Shown here in pieces: positions 52,428-61,170 of a stretch of DNA of 64,000 nucleotides. A program made the position numbers and the translations under genes. Below the pieces are notes generated by a model. The model saw only the letters and a list, made by a program, of their open reading frames with translations. It was not told the origin of the DNA and searched no databases. Position 1 is the stretch's first letter. The number at the start of each line of letters is the position of its first letter. The DNA comes from an uncultured Flavobacteriales bacterium (GTDB taxonomy: Bacteria > Bacteroidota > Bacteroidia > Flavobacteriales_D > Sanyastnellaceae), in assembly GCA_937881575.1 (NCBI GenBank), contig CALGEI010000042.1:1-64000 (forward strand), given 5' to 3'.

Positions 52428-52541
52428 ATGATTCACACAACATTGCATTCACTTATAAGTTGGTTTGACCGTTCCTTGGGATGGTTCTTTACCAACGGCC
52501 ACAAAACAAGAGTGGAAAATGAGGGTGAGGTGTTTTGGTGA
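52428..52541 (+). CDS. Candidate 37-residue small protein
   Basis: ATG 52428 to TGA 52539-52541. The peptide starts M-I-H-T-T-L-H-S-L-I-S-W-F-D-R-S-L-G-W-F and has an amphipathic helix rich in Trp/Phe, then a basic-acidic tail (H-K-T-R-V-E-N-E-G-E-V-F-W). It sits directly behind a well-formed promoter and converges on an aldehyde dehydrogenase gene (45 bases from its stop). Not recognised. Confidence 0.5.
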   Translation: MIHTTLHSLISWFDRSLGWFFTNGHKTRVENEGEVFW

Positions 52542-52586
52542 GAGATCTGGATTTATTCAGGTTTAGAGCGGGCTTGAGTTCTCCAA

Positions 52587-54038
52587 CTAAGTGAGCGAAA
52601 CACAAACGTTTTGTGGCTCTGTGAAGAATTGAAGAGCACTCCAACCGCCTTCTCGTCCAACACCTGACGCTTTCACCCCTCCGAACGGTGTCCTCAGGTC
52701 TCGTACGAGCCAGCAGTTGACCCAAGCGATTCCGCTTTCGACTCCCGCAGCGACCCGATGGGCTTTCCCGAGATCTTGTGTCCAGATGGTACACGCTAAT
52801 CCATAGTTGCTCGAATTGGCCAACTGCAGAGCTTCACTTTCCGAATGGAAACGCTGCAGCGTGATGACGGGACCAAACACCTCTTCTTGGTTGATGGCGC
52901 AATCGGGACCAGCATTTTCGAAAACGGTCGGCTGCACGAAATACCCTTTTTCACAGCGATCATTGGGTGCTTCGGCAAGGTGACCGCCGCACAACAGCGT
53001 GGCACCCTCCAATTGGGCGGCTTGAATGTGACCTAAAATTTTATCTCGATGGGAGGCTGACACGACGGCCCCCATTTTTGTATCTGAGAGCATGGGGTCA
53101 CCAGGTATCATGCGCTTTACCTTGGATACTAGGGCGTCTCTGAATTGTTCGTAAATGGCATCCTCGATGAGAATCCTAGATGAGCATAGGCAAATCTGGC
53201 CTTGGTTTGCAAACGATGATCGAATGGTTGTTTGCAATGCCTTTTCGAAATCGCAATCTGCGAATAGGATGGCCGGGTTCTTTCCTCCAAGCTCGAGGCT
53301 CATCTTTTTGAACATAGGTCCCGCTGTCCTTGCAATGTGCGCTCCGGTCGCGGTGCCCCCAGTGAACGAAATGGCTTTGATAGCAGGGTGTTCAACAATG
53401 GCTTGGCCGACTTCCGGTCCAAGTCCATGCACTATGTTGAGGACGCCCGGAGGGAATCCAGCTTCAAGCACCCATTGTGAAAGCATCCATGCAGTCACAG
53501 GCGTTATTTCAGAGGGCTTGGCAATGACGCAATTGCCTGCAGCCAATGCCGGGGCAATTTTCCAGGTAAATAAATACAAAGGAAGATTCCAGGGCGAAAT
53601 GCAGCCAACCACTCCAATGGGCTTCCGATGGGTGTAGTTGATGTGTGATGGACCGGCGGGAATGTGCGCTTCCGATGAAAATTGTTCAATGGCACTGGCG
53701 AAATAGGCGAGATTTTGTTCAGCTCGCGGTATATCAACACTTTTCGCAAGTGAAATCGGCTTGCCGTTGTCCTGTGATTCGGCGTGTGCAAGGACGTCGC
53801 TGTGCTGCTTTATGAGAGCGGCTAAGTTTCGTAAACAAGCAGCACGATGTTCTATCGGCGTGACGCTCCAGATCGGAAATGCCTCATTGGCAGCTGAATA
53901 GGCTTCGTCGACATCGGCCTTTTTCGAACGAGGCAATCGTCCTGTGACCCGTCCTGTGGCAGGTTCAATTTGATCCAACCAATGCCCATCTTGAGCGGGT
54001 TTCAGCTCCGCTCCAATCAAGTTCAATAATTCCAGCAT
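52587..54038 (-). CDS. Aldehyde dehydrogenase (2-aminomuconate/hydroxymuconate semialdehyde-like)
   Basis: 483 residues from ATG 54038. Catalytic Cys in N-Q-G-Q-I-C-L-C-S-S-R, catalytic Glu in S-L-E-L-G-G-K-N-P-A-I, and NAD site F-T-G-G-T-A-T-G. C-L-C-S-S-R is typical of the ALDH8/muconic semialdehyde group. An in-frame extension to 54158 would run through the tRNA-Gln gene. Oxidises an aldehyde to an acid in amino acid or aromatic breakdown; substrate not determined. Confidence 0.92.
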   Translation of the reverse strand: MLELLNLIGAELKPAQDGHWLDQIEPATGRVTGRLPRSKKADVDEAYSAANEAFPIWSVTPIEHRAACLRNLAALIKQHSDVLAHAESQDNGKPISLAKSVDIPRAEQNLAYFASAIEQFSSEAHIPAGPSHINYTHRKPIGVVGCISPWNLPLYLFTWKIAPALAAGNCVIAKPSEITPVTAWMLSQWVLEAGFPPGVLNIVHGLGPEVGQAIVEHPAIKAISFTGGTATGAHIARTAGPMFKKMSLELGGKNPAILFADCDFEKALQTTIRSSFANQGQICLCSSRILIEDAIYEQFRDALVSKVKRMIPGDPMLSDTKMGAVVSASHRDKILGHIQAAQLEGATLLCGGHLAEAPNDRCEKGYFVQPTVFENAGPDCAINQEEVFGPVITLQRFHSESEALQLANSSNYGLACTIWTQDLGKAHRVAAGVESGIAWVNCWLVRDLRTPFGGVKASGVGREGGWSALQFFTEPQNVCVSLT

Positions 54039-54065
54039 GCTACCAAGATAAACGAAGTGCAACGT

Positions 54066-54099
54066 TTGCTTTTTCTTAAGGGAAACCTTTTTATCTTTG
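54066..54099 (+). promoter_or_regulatory. Promoter-like site for tRNA-Gln
   Basis: TTG at 54066-54068 and TATCTTTG at 54092-54099 (full TAnnTTTG match), spacer 23. The tRNA begins 36 bases downstream. Confidence 0.6.
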
Positions 54100-54134
54100 C
54101 CGTCGCTTTTGACCCTTGATGAGTCAAAGTGCAT

Positions 54135-54205
54135 TCCCCGATGGTGTAATGGTAACACACCGGTTTTTGGTGCCGTTATTCCAGGTTCGAGTCCTGGTCG
54201 GGGAA
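54135..54205 (+). tRNA. tRNA-Gln (TTG anticodon)
   Basis: Acceptor TCCCCGA/TCGGGGA, D-arm GTGT...ACAC, anticodon arm CCGGT-TTTTGGT-GCCGT with anticodon TTG at 54167-54169 (first pair C-T mismatched), T-arm CCAGG-TTCGAGT-CCTGG, discriminator A at 54205. CCA not encoded. Confidence 0.94.
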
Positions 54206-54212
54206 CGCGAAG

Positions 54213-54245
54213 AAATCCTCAGCCTTTGGTTGGGGATTTTTTTTA
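54213..54245 (+). terminator. Terminator after tRNA-Gln
   Basis: 12-bp stem AAATCCTCAGCC / GGTTGGGGATTT (two G-T pairs) with loop TTT, followed by T's. Confidence 0.85.
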
Positions 54246-54280
54246 CCCACAGCCACCCACAATAAAAAGACTTAATCGTC

Positions 54281-55504
54281 TTATTCTCCGGAGGTTAGGG
54301 TGTCAATTTGTTGCTGAAGGGACAGGATGGTTTGCTGCATGAGAACGACAGTGTTCAATAAGGAATCAAGGGTGCTGCCAATTGGCATCTCACCAATGAA
54401 GACTTCACCTCCAATTTCTGCAGCTCCTTGAAGGCGCAGAGTACCGTTTGATTGAACGTCAAGGGCATTGGAGCGCATGGCGTCGTTTGAGCCATTTCCA
54501 ACAGCGAAAACAACGTTGGCTTGCTGCGTTAAGTTGAATTGGCCGACAACAAGTGAATTCTCTTGATCAGCAATGGTCTCGTTTCCGAATGCCGAGGAAG
54601 CGGTTGCTGTGGCCACAGTGGATCGACCAGAAGTACGGCTATAAAGGCCTGCTGCGATCGTTCCATACCCGCTAGCATGACTCGCATAACCACCCGCGAT
54701 CGTTTCGAACCCTTCAGCGTGAGCTAAGTCACCTGAGGCAATGGTGAGCTGGCCTTCGCTATGTGCAGCGGTTCCGCTCGCTTCTGTTTGACGGCCTTCG
54801 GTATGACTATACAGACCCAAGGCATTGGTTTGAAACCCTTCAGCATGCGCTGCAGTTGAACCGGATACCGTCCCATAGCCTTCAGAGTGGGCATAGTTTG
54901 ATGTAGCGTTCGTATTGTAGCCTTCAGCGTGAGCAGCAAGGGCTCCCGCTTGGGAAAGCATCCCTTCGGCGTGGGAAGCGGTTCCGCTGGCCGTGGTGCC
55001 TTCACCTTCGGCACTTGAACAAGTGGCACTGGCGAGCGTTTGTCGATTCTGAGCGTTGGAAAAAGCTCCCGTTGCGCTCGTGTTGGTGCCTGAGGCGTGA
55101 GCATAGGTTCCTGTAGCTGTGATATTGTTGCCCTGAGCGAAACGTTGCATGACGCGCATGGACCCGTTGCTCCAGGTCCAAGTGCTGGATGGATTTCCCC
55201 AAATAGAATCTTGGATGGAAGCCAGACCCAAAGAGTCCCTTGCAGCAACTGCAGTTGTAGCTCCCGTTCCACCGGAACCAATCGGAATGATTCCCTGAGG
55301 ATCAAAGGATTCTCCGTAAATGGGTAAGAATTCAAGCAGGTCGCCCACCTCAATCAAACCGTCATTGTTGCTGTCTGGGTTGTAAGGAAGCCCACCGTAG
55401 TCAGTGTCTTGTCCGATTCCTTCTGCAGCTAGGAAGCAAAAGAGGAAAGTACCGAGAACACGAATGTTTAGATGCTGAAGGCAGGTTGAGGAGAGGGAGC
55501 GCAT
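54281..55504 (-). CDS. Secreted YadA-head-like beta-roll protein with EF-hand-like N-region
   Basis: 407 residues from ATG 55504 (ATG 55528 also possible). Signal peptide (V-L-G-T-F-L-F-C-F-L-A-A-E-G-I-G-Q), then a single dockerin-type loop (D-S-N-N-D-G-L-I-E-V-G-D-L-L-E-F-L) at ~44-62. A G-I-I-P-I-G-S-G-G-T-G-A segment leads to thirteen in-register 14-residue repeats (~130-311) with A-H-A-E-G or variants, then a fibre-like region and a coiled coil (L-N-T-V-V-L-M-Q-Q-T-I-L-S-L-Q-Q-Q-I). No T9SS domain, YadA barrel or lipobox is present. Likely a trimeric fibre. Confidence 0.82.
   Translation of the reverse strand: MRSLSSTCLQHLNIRVLGTFLFCFLAAEGIGQDTDYGGLPYNPDSNNDGLIEVGDLLEFLPIYGESFDPQGIIPIGSGGTGATTAVAARDSLGLASIQDSIWGNPSSTWTWSNGSMRVMQRFAQGNNITATGTYAHASGTNTSATGAFSNAQNRQTLASATCSSAEGEGTTASGTASHAEGMLSQAGALAAHAEGYNTNATSNYAHSEGYGTVSGSTAAHAEGFQTNALGLYSHTEGRQTEASGTAAHSEGQLTIASGDLAHAEGFETIAGGYASHASGYGTIAAGLYSRTSGRSTVATATASSAFGNETIADQENSLVVGQFNLTQQANVVFAVGNGSNDAMRSNALDVQSNGTLRLQGAAEIGGEVFIGEMPIGSTLDSLLNTVVLMQQTILSLQQQIDTLTSGE
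54533..55117 (-). repeat. Thirteen 14-residue (42-bp) YadA-head-like repeats
   Basis: Each repeat encodes about A-[ST]-G-x-x-[AS]-H-[AST]-E-G-x-x-T-x without insertion or gap; DNA copies have drifted, so the periodicity is protein-level. In trimeric autotransporters each repeat adds one turn of a left-handed beta-roll. Confidence 0.8.
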
Positions 55505-55594
55505 GTCATGGGTTTTACAGAATGACAAGGTACAAAAGGAGCCGCTGAAGAGAGCTTGAGCTTTGTCCCCTTCAATCGGAGCAAAAGCCAGGGG

Positions 55595-57526
55595 TCAGCG
55601 AATGATGACCCAAGGAATGACTTGAAATTCCAGGTTCGAACGAATCCGCACGAAATAAGTGCCTGCATTGAGGACACCCCCATTGAGTTGTACCCGCTGC
55701 TTTTGATGGGAATTCATTTGGCAAATGATGGGTTCCAAGGCGAATGTACCGTCAGCATGAAAGACTTCTATGGTCACAGGTCCTGTGTTTTGGCTTGTCC
55801 AGTCCAAGAAAGCCCATCCATTCCCGGGGTTGGGATGGAGCGTCAAGTCAGGGTCATTGTGAGTGCGCTCGTCCGAGACATCCACCGCAGAGCGTTGCTG
55901 AAACCGCGATGCATGGTGAACATCATCTGATTCGAAGGCGGTCAATTCTGATTGTTCAGGACATTGTTCGCCCAAATAAGTGATGGTTTGGATGAAGACG
56001 CCCGTATTGCCTGAACAGTCTTGAGCGGAATGTGTCCGTTCAAGGACGAAGGCATTGCCATTCAAGGTGTCACCAGAGATCAGTGCCTCTGAAAAAGACA
56101 AACTCAAGGGATCCTCGCAAGCATCTTCGAAAGCCGCCGTACAAGGCAATGGAATTTCCGGTTCCTCCCCATCCAAAGCACAAAGAGTGATTTCCGCGGC
56201 GCAATTACCAGTCCAAATTGGAGATGATTCGTCCATGCGATAGAAGGTCTGAACTGCTTCAGTCAAGAGTCCACAAGCGGGATTCAGTGTAGAAAAGAAG
56301 TGGGCTGTTGATTCGGACCCGCATGGGACAGTGTTGACACCGTCGGAACTTAAATCAATGACGACATCTCCTGTCATGCCCAATACCGGAACTCCGAGAA
56401 CCCTTCCTTCCCAGGCAAACCAGCCGCCGAACCCATAGCTACACGTGCTGCTATTCGCTCCGACTCCCAGTTGAAAGCGCTTGTTTTCGTTGAGTGGCAT
56501 GTGGCTTAACTGCAAATAGGAATCAGCATATCCACCTTGACCAATTAAGAAGCTTTGGTCTGCTTTCAAGCGGTAAACCGACACCTGCTCAGGATTGAGC
56601 TCACATCCGTTTGCAATGACCAGGCCATGCGCTTCATCTGCATCGAGCCACTCACTCGCAATCTGAGCATCTTCAAAGGTTAAATGAACCGACCATTTGA
56701 GATTGGGATTCAACTCATTCGTGACTTCTCCTGTTAAGGTGGCCAAACCATTGGTGAACCGCGTGAGAATCAAAGGGTAGGATTCTATGAAAAAATCACT
56801 TTCAGATAAACCAAGCGCCGTCAAGCCGAAGATGCGGATTGCTCCATCCGTGCCGGCGCCATCCCCCGTAAAACCAGCATTGACGATCACAGAATCTCGG
56901 ATGTCGGCTGTGAACACTGCAACCGAAAGTTGCTCTTCTGAACAGCTTGAAATAGCCTCCATGGATTCCGAAAAGATCAAAGGCAATTCATCTGTACATT
57001 CTACGAATTGATCTGATGCATCCGAAATAAGAATCGGCTCACAACCGTCACAACCCGTTGGATTGCCCTCGCAATCAAAATTGGGAATGGCGTAAACACA
57101 GTTTGTCAAACTGGAGAAATCAGCATTGGGATCAAAATTGCAAGCGGTGAAATCGGAACATCCAAAACAAGTGTAAACACAGGCAGCTTCCACTGCGATA
57201 GAGGCGTCTTCATCAAAATTGCAAGCAGTGGCATCCATGCACCCCGCGCAAGTCGTAAAGTTGCAAGTGCCGTTGTTGGGATACAGGGCGTCCGGATTGA
57301 AATTGCACGCATCCTCATCCATGCACCCCACTAGGCAAGAGAGGTATTCACAAGATCCGTCATCTGTTGTTGCAGAAGCGACATAGTTACAAGCCGTGAC
57401 GTCAGTGCATCCATCAAGTAAAACAAGGGGACACAATTCCGCATCGACATCAAATCCAGAGGAATTGAAGGCCAAGATTAGACCAAAGGTTAGCAACAGA
57501 AAACTGCGCAACGAAACTATCATCAA
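55595..57526 (-). CDS. T9SS-exported protein with four ACN-type Cys repeats
   Basis: 643 residues. Signal peptide (F-L-L-L-T-F-G-L-I-L-A-F), four Cys repeats at ~39-160 (G-C-[TMS]-D-x-x-A-C-N-[YF]), then several hundred residues of beta-rich unknown sequence with acidic Cys pairs. The C-terminal ~80 residues are a T9SS type A domain (T-L-H-P-N-P-G-N-G-W). The same ACN repeat occurs in the M43 protease at 15747-17807. Confidence 0.87.
   Translation of the reverse strand: MMIVSLRSFLLLTFGLILAFNSSGFDVDAELCPLVLLDGCTDVTACNYVASATTDDGSCEYLSCLVGCMDEDACNFNPDALYPNNGTCNFTTCAGCMDATACNFDEDASIAVEAACVYTCFGCSDFTACNFDPNADFSSLTNCVYAIPNFDCEGNPTGCDGCEPILISDASDQFVECTDELPLIFSESMEAISSCSEEQLSVAVFTADIRDSVIVNAGFTGDGAGTDGAIRIFGLTALGLSESDFFIESYPLILTRFTNGLATLTGEVTNELNPNLKWSVHLTFEDAQIASEWLDADEAHGLVIANGCELNPEQVSVYRLKADQSFLIGQGGYADSYLQLSHMPLNENKRFQLGVGANSSTCSYGFGGWFAWEGRVLGVPVLGMTGDVVIDLSSDGVNTVPCGSESTAHFFSTLNPACGLLTEAVQTFYRMDESSPIWTGNCAAEITLCALDGEEPEIPLPCTAAFEDACEDPLSLSFSEALISGDTLNGNAFVLERTHSAQDCSGNTGVFIQTITYLGEQCPEQSELTAFESDDVHHASRFQQRSAVDVSDERTHNDPDLTLHPNPGNGWAFLDWTSQNTGPVTIEVFHADGTFALEPIICQMNSHQKQRVQLNGGVLNAGTYFVRIRSNLEFQVIPWVIIR
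57047..57412 (-). repeat. ACN-type Cys repeats (four copies)
   Basis: Four ~30-residue units with G-C-x-D-x-x-A-C-N-[YF] and a second Cys pair; only the first retains the full D-D-G-S-C ending. Confidence 0.75.
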
Positions 57527-57610
57527 GCGAAATTTGGTTCAGACAGAGCCTGAATACTCAATATCCGATTTTTCTACGCAAAAATCAAGATAAAGAAGAC
57601 AAATTAACTT

Positions 57611-57626
57611 CTTAAAGCGCTTTAAG
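57611..57626. repeat. Perfect 16-bp palindrome
   Basis: CTTAAAGCGCTTTAAG, located 15 bases after the leuS stop and 85 bases upstream of the T9SS gene start at 57526. Position suits an operator of the downstream secreted-protein gene; no T-run makes a terminator unlikely. Confidence 0.6.
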
Positions 57627-57641
57627 TATCGTTCAATCGGG

Positions 57642-60452
57642 TTAGTTGGCCACAATGTTGATGATACGACCGGGCACAACAATGATTTTTCGGACGGTGT
57701 TGTCGCCCAGTTGTTTTGCCGTTCGTTCATCCGCTAAGACCATCGACTCGACGTTATCTTTCGAGGCTGAAGTGGCCGCTTCCATCTGAAAACGGACTTT
57801 ACCATTGAACGAAACGGGGTATATGATCTGATTGCTGGTCAGCCATTTCTCATCCCATCCCGGCCATTCTGAAGAGACAGCTAGTCCCGATCCGCCGGCG
57901 ATTTGATGCAATTCTTCCGCCAAGTGAGGAGCTACAGGACTAACGAGAAGGGTCAGTGGCTTGAGAATGGAGACAGACCGACATCCGAGATCCGTCAGTT
58001 CATTGACACCAATCATCAAAGCACTGATCACCGTGTTGAAAGCGTGGCGATCGAGATCTTCAGTCACCTTTTTGACGGTCTTGTGGTATGCTCGCAAAGC
58101 CTCTTCTGAAGGAGCCTCCTCGGTAACCTGATCGTACAGGCGAGTGAGCTTGCGCAGAAAGTTGTGAACTCCACTGATGCCTTGGGTGTCCCAAGGCTTA
58201 TGTTGGGTCAATGGCCCCAAAAACATCTCATAGCAGCGCAGGGTGTCCGCACCATAACGCTCGACCAGTTCATCAGGCGTTTGGACGTTGAATTTGGACT
58301 TGGACATCTTCTCTACCTCGAAGCCGCAGGAATAGGTGCCGTCTTCGTTCAATAGGAATTCAGCATGGGCATATTCGCTGCGCCAATTTCGGAAGCCCTC
58401 AAGGTCGAGCTTGTCGGCTTGAACGAGGTTGATGTCGACATGAAGACGCTGTGTCTTGTGTTCTTTTCGCTGCTCTGCAGTCACGAATGTTTGCGTGCCT
58501 TGTATCCGATAAACAAAACTTGAACGCCCCAAGATCATCCCCTGGTTGATCATCTGCTTGAACGGTTCATGGAAGCCGATGTATCCCAAATCATAGAGGA
58601 ATTTCGTCCAAAATCGGGAATACAAAAGGTGGCCTGTGGTGTGTTCAGCGCCACCAACGTACAAATCAACTTGTCCCCAATAGTCCGATTTTTCTCGACT
58701 GCAAAACGCCTCGTGGTTCTGTGGATCCATGTAACGTAAGAAGTACCAGCTGGAGCCGGCCCAACCGGGCATGGTGTTGTATTCCATGCGATCTCCTTGG
58801 AAGACATTCCAATCGCTTTTCTGCGCTCGAGCCAATGGAGGTTCCCCTTCGGTCGTCGGCAAGTAGGCATCGACAGGAGGCAGCGTGACTTGCTTATCTT
58901 CAATGAGCTTGGGAACGTCGTTTTCGTAGTAGATCGGAAAGGGCTCTCCCCAATAACGTTGGCGGCTGAAAACAGCATCACGAATCCTGAAGTTGACCTC
59001 ACCTTTCCCTTTGCCTTGCTTTTCTAGCAAGGCGATGGCCTCTGGAATGGCTTCACTCGCATTCAATCCATTCAATGCATCTGAATTGCAGAGGATGGCT
59101 TTTTTATCAGTGCAAACGGCCTCTTGCTCCTGGTGACCTTCGAAAATGGAAGGAATGGGCAAGTTAAAATGTTGTGCAAACTTCCAGTCCCGTTCATCTC
59201 CTGCAGGGACGGCCATGACGGCTCCCGTGCCATATCCGGCGAGTACGTAATCGGCTATCCATATGGGAACTTGCGCCCCGGTGATTGGGTGGAGGGCGAA
59301 TGCGCCCGTGTCGCATCCGGAAATGTCCTTGTCTCCTCCGGCTTGACGGTCACGTTCTGATTTGCGTGAGGCGGCTTCTTGGTATGCTTTGATGGATGCG
59401 GACTGATCTGCTGTAGTGATTGTTTCTACGAGGGGATGTTCTGGAGCGAGGACCATGAAACTGGCGCCGTAAATCGTGTCAGGACGTGTTGTGAAAACGT
59501 CGATGGAACTCTCATGATGCCCTTGCACACCAAAAGAAACAGAGGCGCCTTCGCTTCGTCCAATCCAGTTGCGTTGAGCTTCTTTGATGCTATCAGTCCA
59601 GTCCAAGCCATCCAAATCTGCCACCAAGCGGTCTGCATAAGCGGTGATCCGCATGATCCATTGGCGCATGCGTTTGCGAATAACCGGGTGGCCACCTCGT
59701 TCACTCAAACCCTCCTTCACCTCGTCATTGGCCAAAACTGTTCCCAACTCGGGGCACCAGTTTACTTCGCTATCGGCGAGATAAGCCAGTCGAAATTGCA
59801 TCAGGATCGCAGCTTGATCCTGTTGACTGCAGGCATTCCACAATTCGGATGTTAGCAAGCCCGCAAAGTCGGCTCCCCAACGGTCCAATAGGACTGCGGG
59901 AAGGGCTTCCCACCAATTTGCGGAGCAAGCGGGCGCAAGCGCATTCCATTGATCGGTCTCGATGGATTCAATCAACTCACTGATCGGACGAGCGTTCCCT
60001 TTTTCTACGTCATACCAAGACGCGAAGAGCTGGCCAAAAATCCACTGCGTCCAACGATAATAAGTTGGGTCACTGGTCCGAACCTCGCGCTCCCAATCGT
60101 AACAGAAGCCCAACTGACCCAATTGTTCTCGGTAACGGGCGATGTTGGTTTCGGTTGTAATAGCGGGATGTTGTCCCGTTTGGATGGCGTATTGCTCGGC
60201 GGGCAATCCGAAGCTGTCGTACCCCATCGGATGGAGGACATTGAATCCGCGTAGTCGCTTGTATCGGGCAAAAATATCACTTGCGATGTATCCCAATGGG
60301 TGCCCCACGTGGAGTCCGGCTCCCGAAGGATATGGAAACATATCCAACACATAGTATTTGGGTCGGTCGCTAGTTTCTGTAACACGATAGGCCGCTTCGC
60401 GGTTCCATGTTTCTTGCCAGCGTTTCTCGATTGAGCGAAAGTCGTAATCCAT
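57642..60452 (-). CDS. leuS: Leucyl-tRNA synthetase
   Basis: 936 residues from ATG 60452. HIGH motif as H-V-G-H in P-S-G-A-G-L-H-V-G-H-P-L-G, editing domain with T-T-R-P-D-T-I-Y-G-A, and K-M-S-K-S-K-F-N. Charges tRNA-Leu and edits mischarged products. An in-frame start at 60506 overlaps the divergent deacetylase region. Confidence 0.97.
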   Translation of the reverse strand: MDYDFRSIEKRWQETWNREAAYRVTETSDRPKYYVLDMFPYPSGAGLHVGHPLGYIASDIFARYKRLRGFNVLHPMGYDSFGLPAEQYAIQTGQHPAITTETNIARYREQLGQLGFCYDWEREVRTSDPTYYRWTQWIFGQLFASWYDVEKGNARPISELIESIETDQWNALAPACSANWWEALPAVLLDRWGADFAGLLTSELWNACSQQDQAAILMQFRLAYLADSEVNWCPELGTVLANDEVKEGLSERGGHPVIRKRMRQWIMRITAYADRLVADLDGLDWTDSIKEAQRNWIGRSEGASVSFGVQGHHESSIDVFTTRPDTIYGASFMVLAPEHPLVETITTADQSASIKAYQEAASRKSERDRQAGGDKDISGCDTGAFALHPITGAQVPIWIADYVLAGYGTGAVMAVPAGDERDWKFAQHFNLPIPSIFEGHQEQEAVCTDKKAILCNSDALNGLNASEAIPEAIALLEKQGKGKGEVNFRIRDAVFSRQRYWGEPFPIYYENDVPKLIEDKQVTLPPVDAYLPTTEGEPPLARAQKSDWNVFQGDRMEYNTMPGWAGSSWYFLRYMDPQNHEAFCSREKSDYWGQVDLYVGGAEHTTGHLLYSRFWTKFLYDLGYIGFHEPFKQMINQGMILGRSSFVYRIQGTQTFVTAEQRKEHKTQRLHVDINLVQADKLDLEGFRNWRSEYAHAEFLLNEDGTYSCGFEVEKMSKSKFNVQTPDELVERYGADTLRCYEMFLGPLTQHKPWDTQGISGVHNFLRKLTRLYDQVTEEAPSEEALRAYHKTVKKVTEDLDRHAFNTVISALMIGVNELTDLGCRSVSILKPLTLLVSPVAPHLAEELHQIAGGSGLAVSSEWPGWDEKWLTSNQIIYPVSFNGKVRFQMEAATSASKDNVESMVLADERTAKQLGDNTVRKIIVVPGRIINIVAN

Positions 60453-60470
60453 CTTCGTAAACTGAATGGA

Positions 60471-60478
60471 CAAAGGTA
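60471..60478 (-). promoter_or_regulatory. -7 box for leuS
   Basis: On the minus strand TACCTTTG matches TAnnTTTG, 19 bases upstream of the ATG at 60452. The -33 element is not clear. Confidence 0.45.
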
Positions 60479-60513
60479 GTTGGATGCGACAAGGTGAAAG
60501 CCCCATGCATGGA

Positions 60514-60521
60514 TATCTTTG
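60514..60521 (+). promoter_or_regulatory. -7 box for the deacetylase gene
   Basis: TATCTTTG, full TAnnTTTG match, just before a GTG at 60526. It argues against the in-frame ATG starts at 60466, 60484 and 60505, which would lie upstream of transcription. Confidence 0.45.
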
Positions 60522-60525
60522 TGCA

Positions 60526-61170
60526 GTGTATTTGCGTCAAACTCCACCACTATTGAAGGCGTTAGCCTCCCAACTCACCTGGAATGGTCCTGCGCAGGTG
60601 CAAGGTGTGCCGGCCGTTTACCTGACCTTTGATGACGGACCGCATCCCGAGATTACCCGTGGAGTGATGCAGATTCTATCTGAATTCAATGCGCCAGCCA
60701 CGTTTTTTTGTGTGGGTGAAAATGTGGATCGGTATCCAGAAGTCTTGGACGAGTTGAGATCGGCAGGACATGAGATTGGCAATCACACCCAACGGCATGA
60801 GTCGGGATGGGGCACAGATCAGAAGGCCTATTTGAGGAGTTATTTGGAGTGTCAGAAGCGGGTGAACAGCCCCTGGTTTCGCCCGCCCTATGGTCGTATC
60901 ACAAGAGCGCAAGCGGAGGCTCTACAACCCCATACAGAAATTGTTATGTGGGATGTATTGAGCGCAGATTTCGATGAGAAAAACACCCCTGAGTCATGTC
61001 TTGATCGGCTTCTGGTCAATACGCGACCCGGGGCGATTGTCGTTTTTCACGATTCACCACGCGCATCCCAGCGGCTTTTGCCCATTCTCAGACCCTATCT
61101 CAGCTGGCTGAAGGAGCAGGGCTACTGCTGTGCTTTATTGCCAACTCAAACACTTGAAAAAAGAAATTAG
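60526..61170 (+). CDS. Polysaccharide deacetylase (NodB-type)
   Basis: 214 residues from GTG 60526 (M-Y-L-R-Q-T-P-P-L-L-K), a start resembling short Bacteroidota deacetylases. NodB motifs: T-F-D-D-G-P-H-P, N-H-T-Q-R-H, and R-P-P-Y-G-R. Removes acetyl groups from a polysaccharide such as peptidoglycan or chitin-like glycan. No signal peptide at this start. Stop overlaps the DUF349 gene stop. Confidence 0.88.
   Translation: MYLRQTPPLLKALASQLTWNGPAQVQGVPAVYLTFDDGPHPEITRGVMQILSEFNAPATFFCVGENVDRYPEVLDELRSAGHEIGNHTQRHESGWGTDQKAYLRSYLECQKRVNSPWFRPPYGRITRAQAEALQPHTEIVMWDVLSADFDEKNTPESCLDRLLVNTRPGAIVVFHDSPRASQRLLPILRPYLSWLKEQGYCCALLPTQTLEKRN

Noticed and set aside
54039-54158. 40-residue N-terminal extension of the aldehyde dehydrogenase
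   Set aside because: Crosses the tRNA-Gln gene and its promoter; ATG 54038 gives the normal ALDH length.
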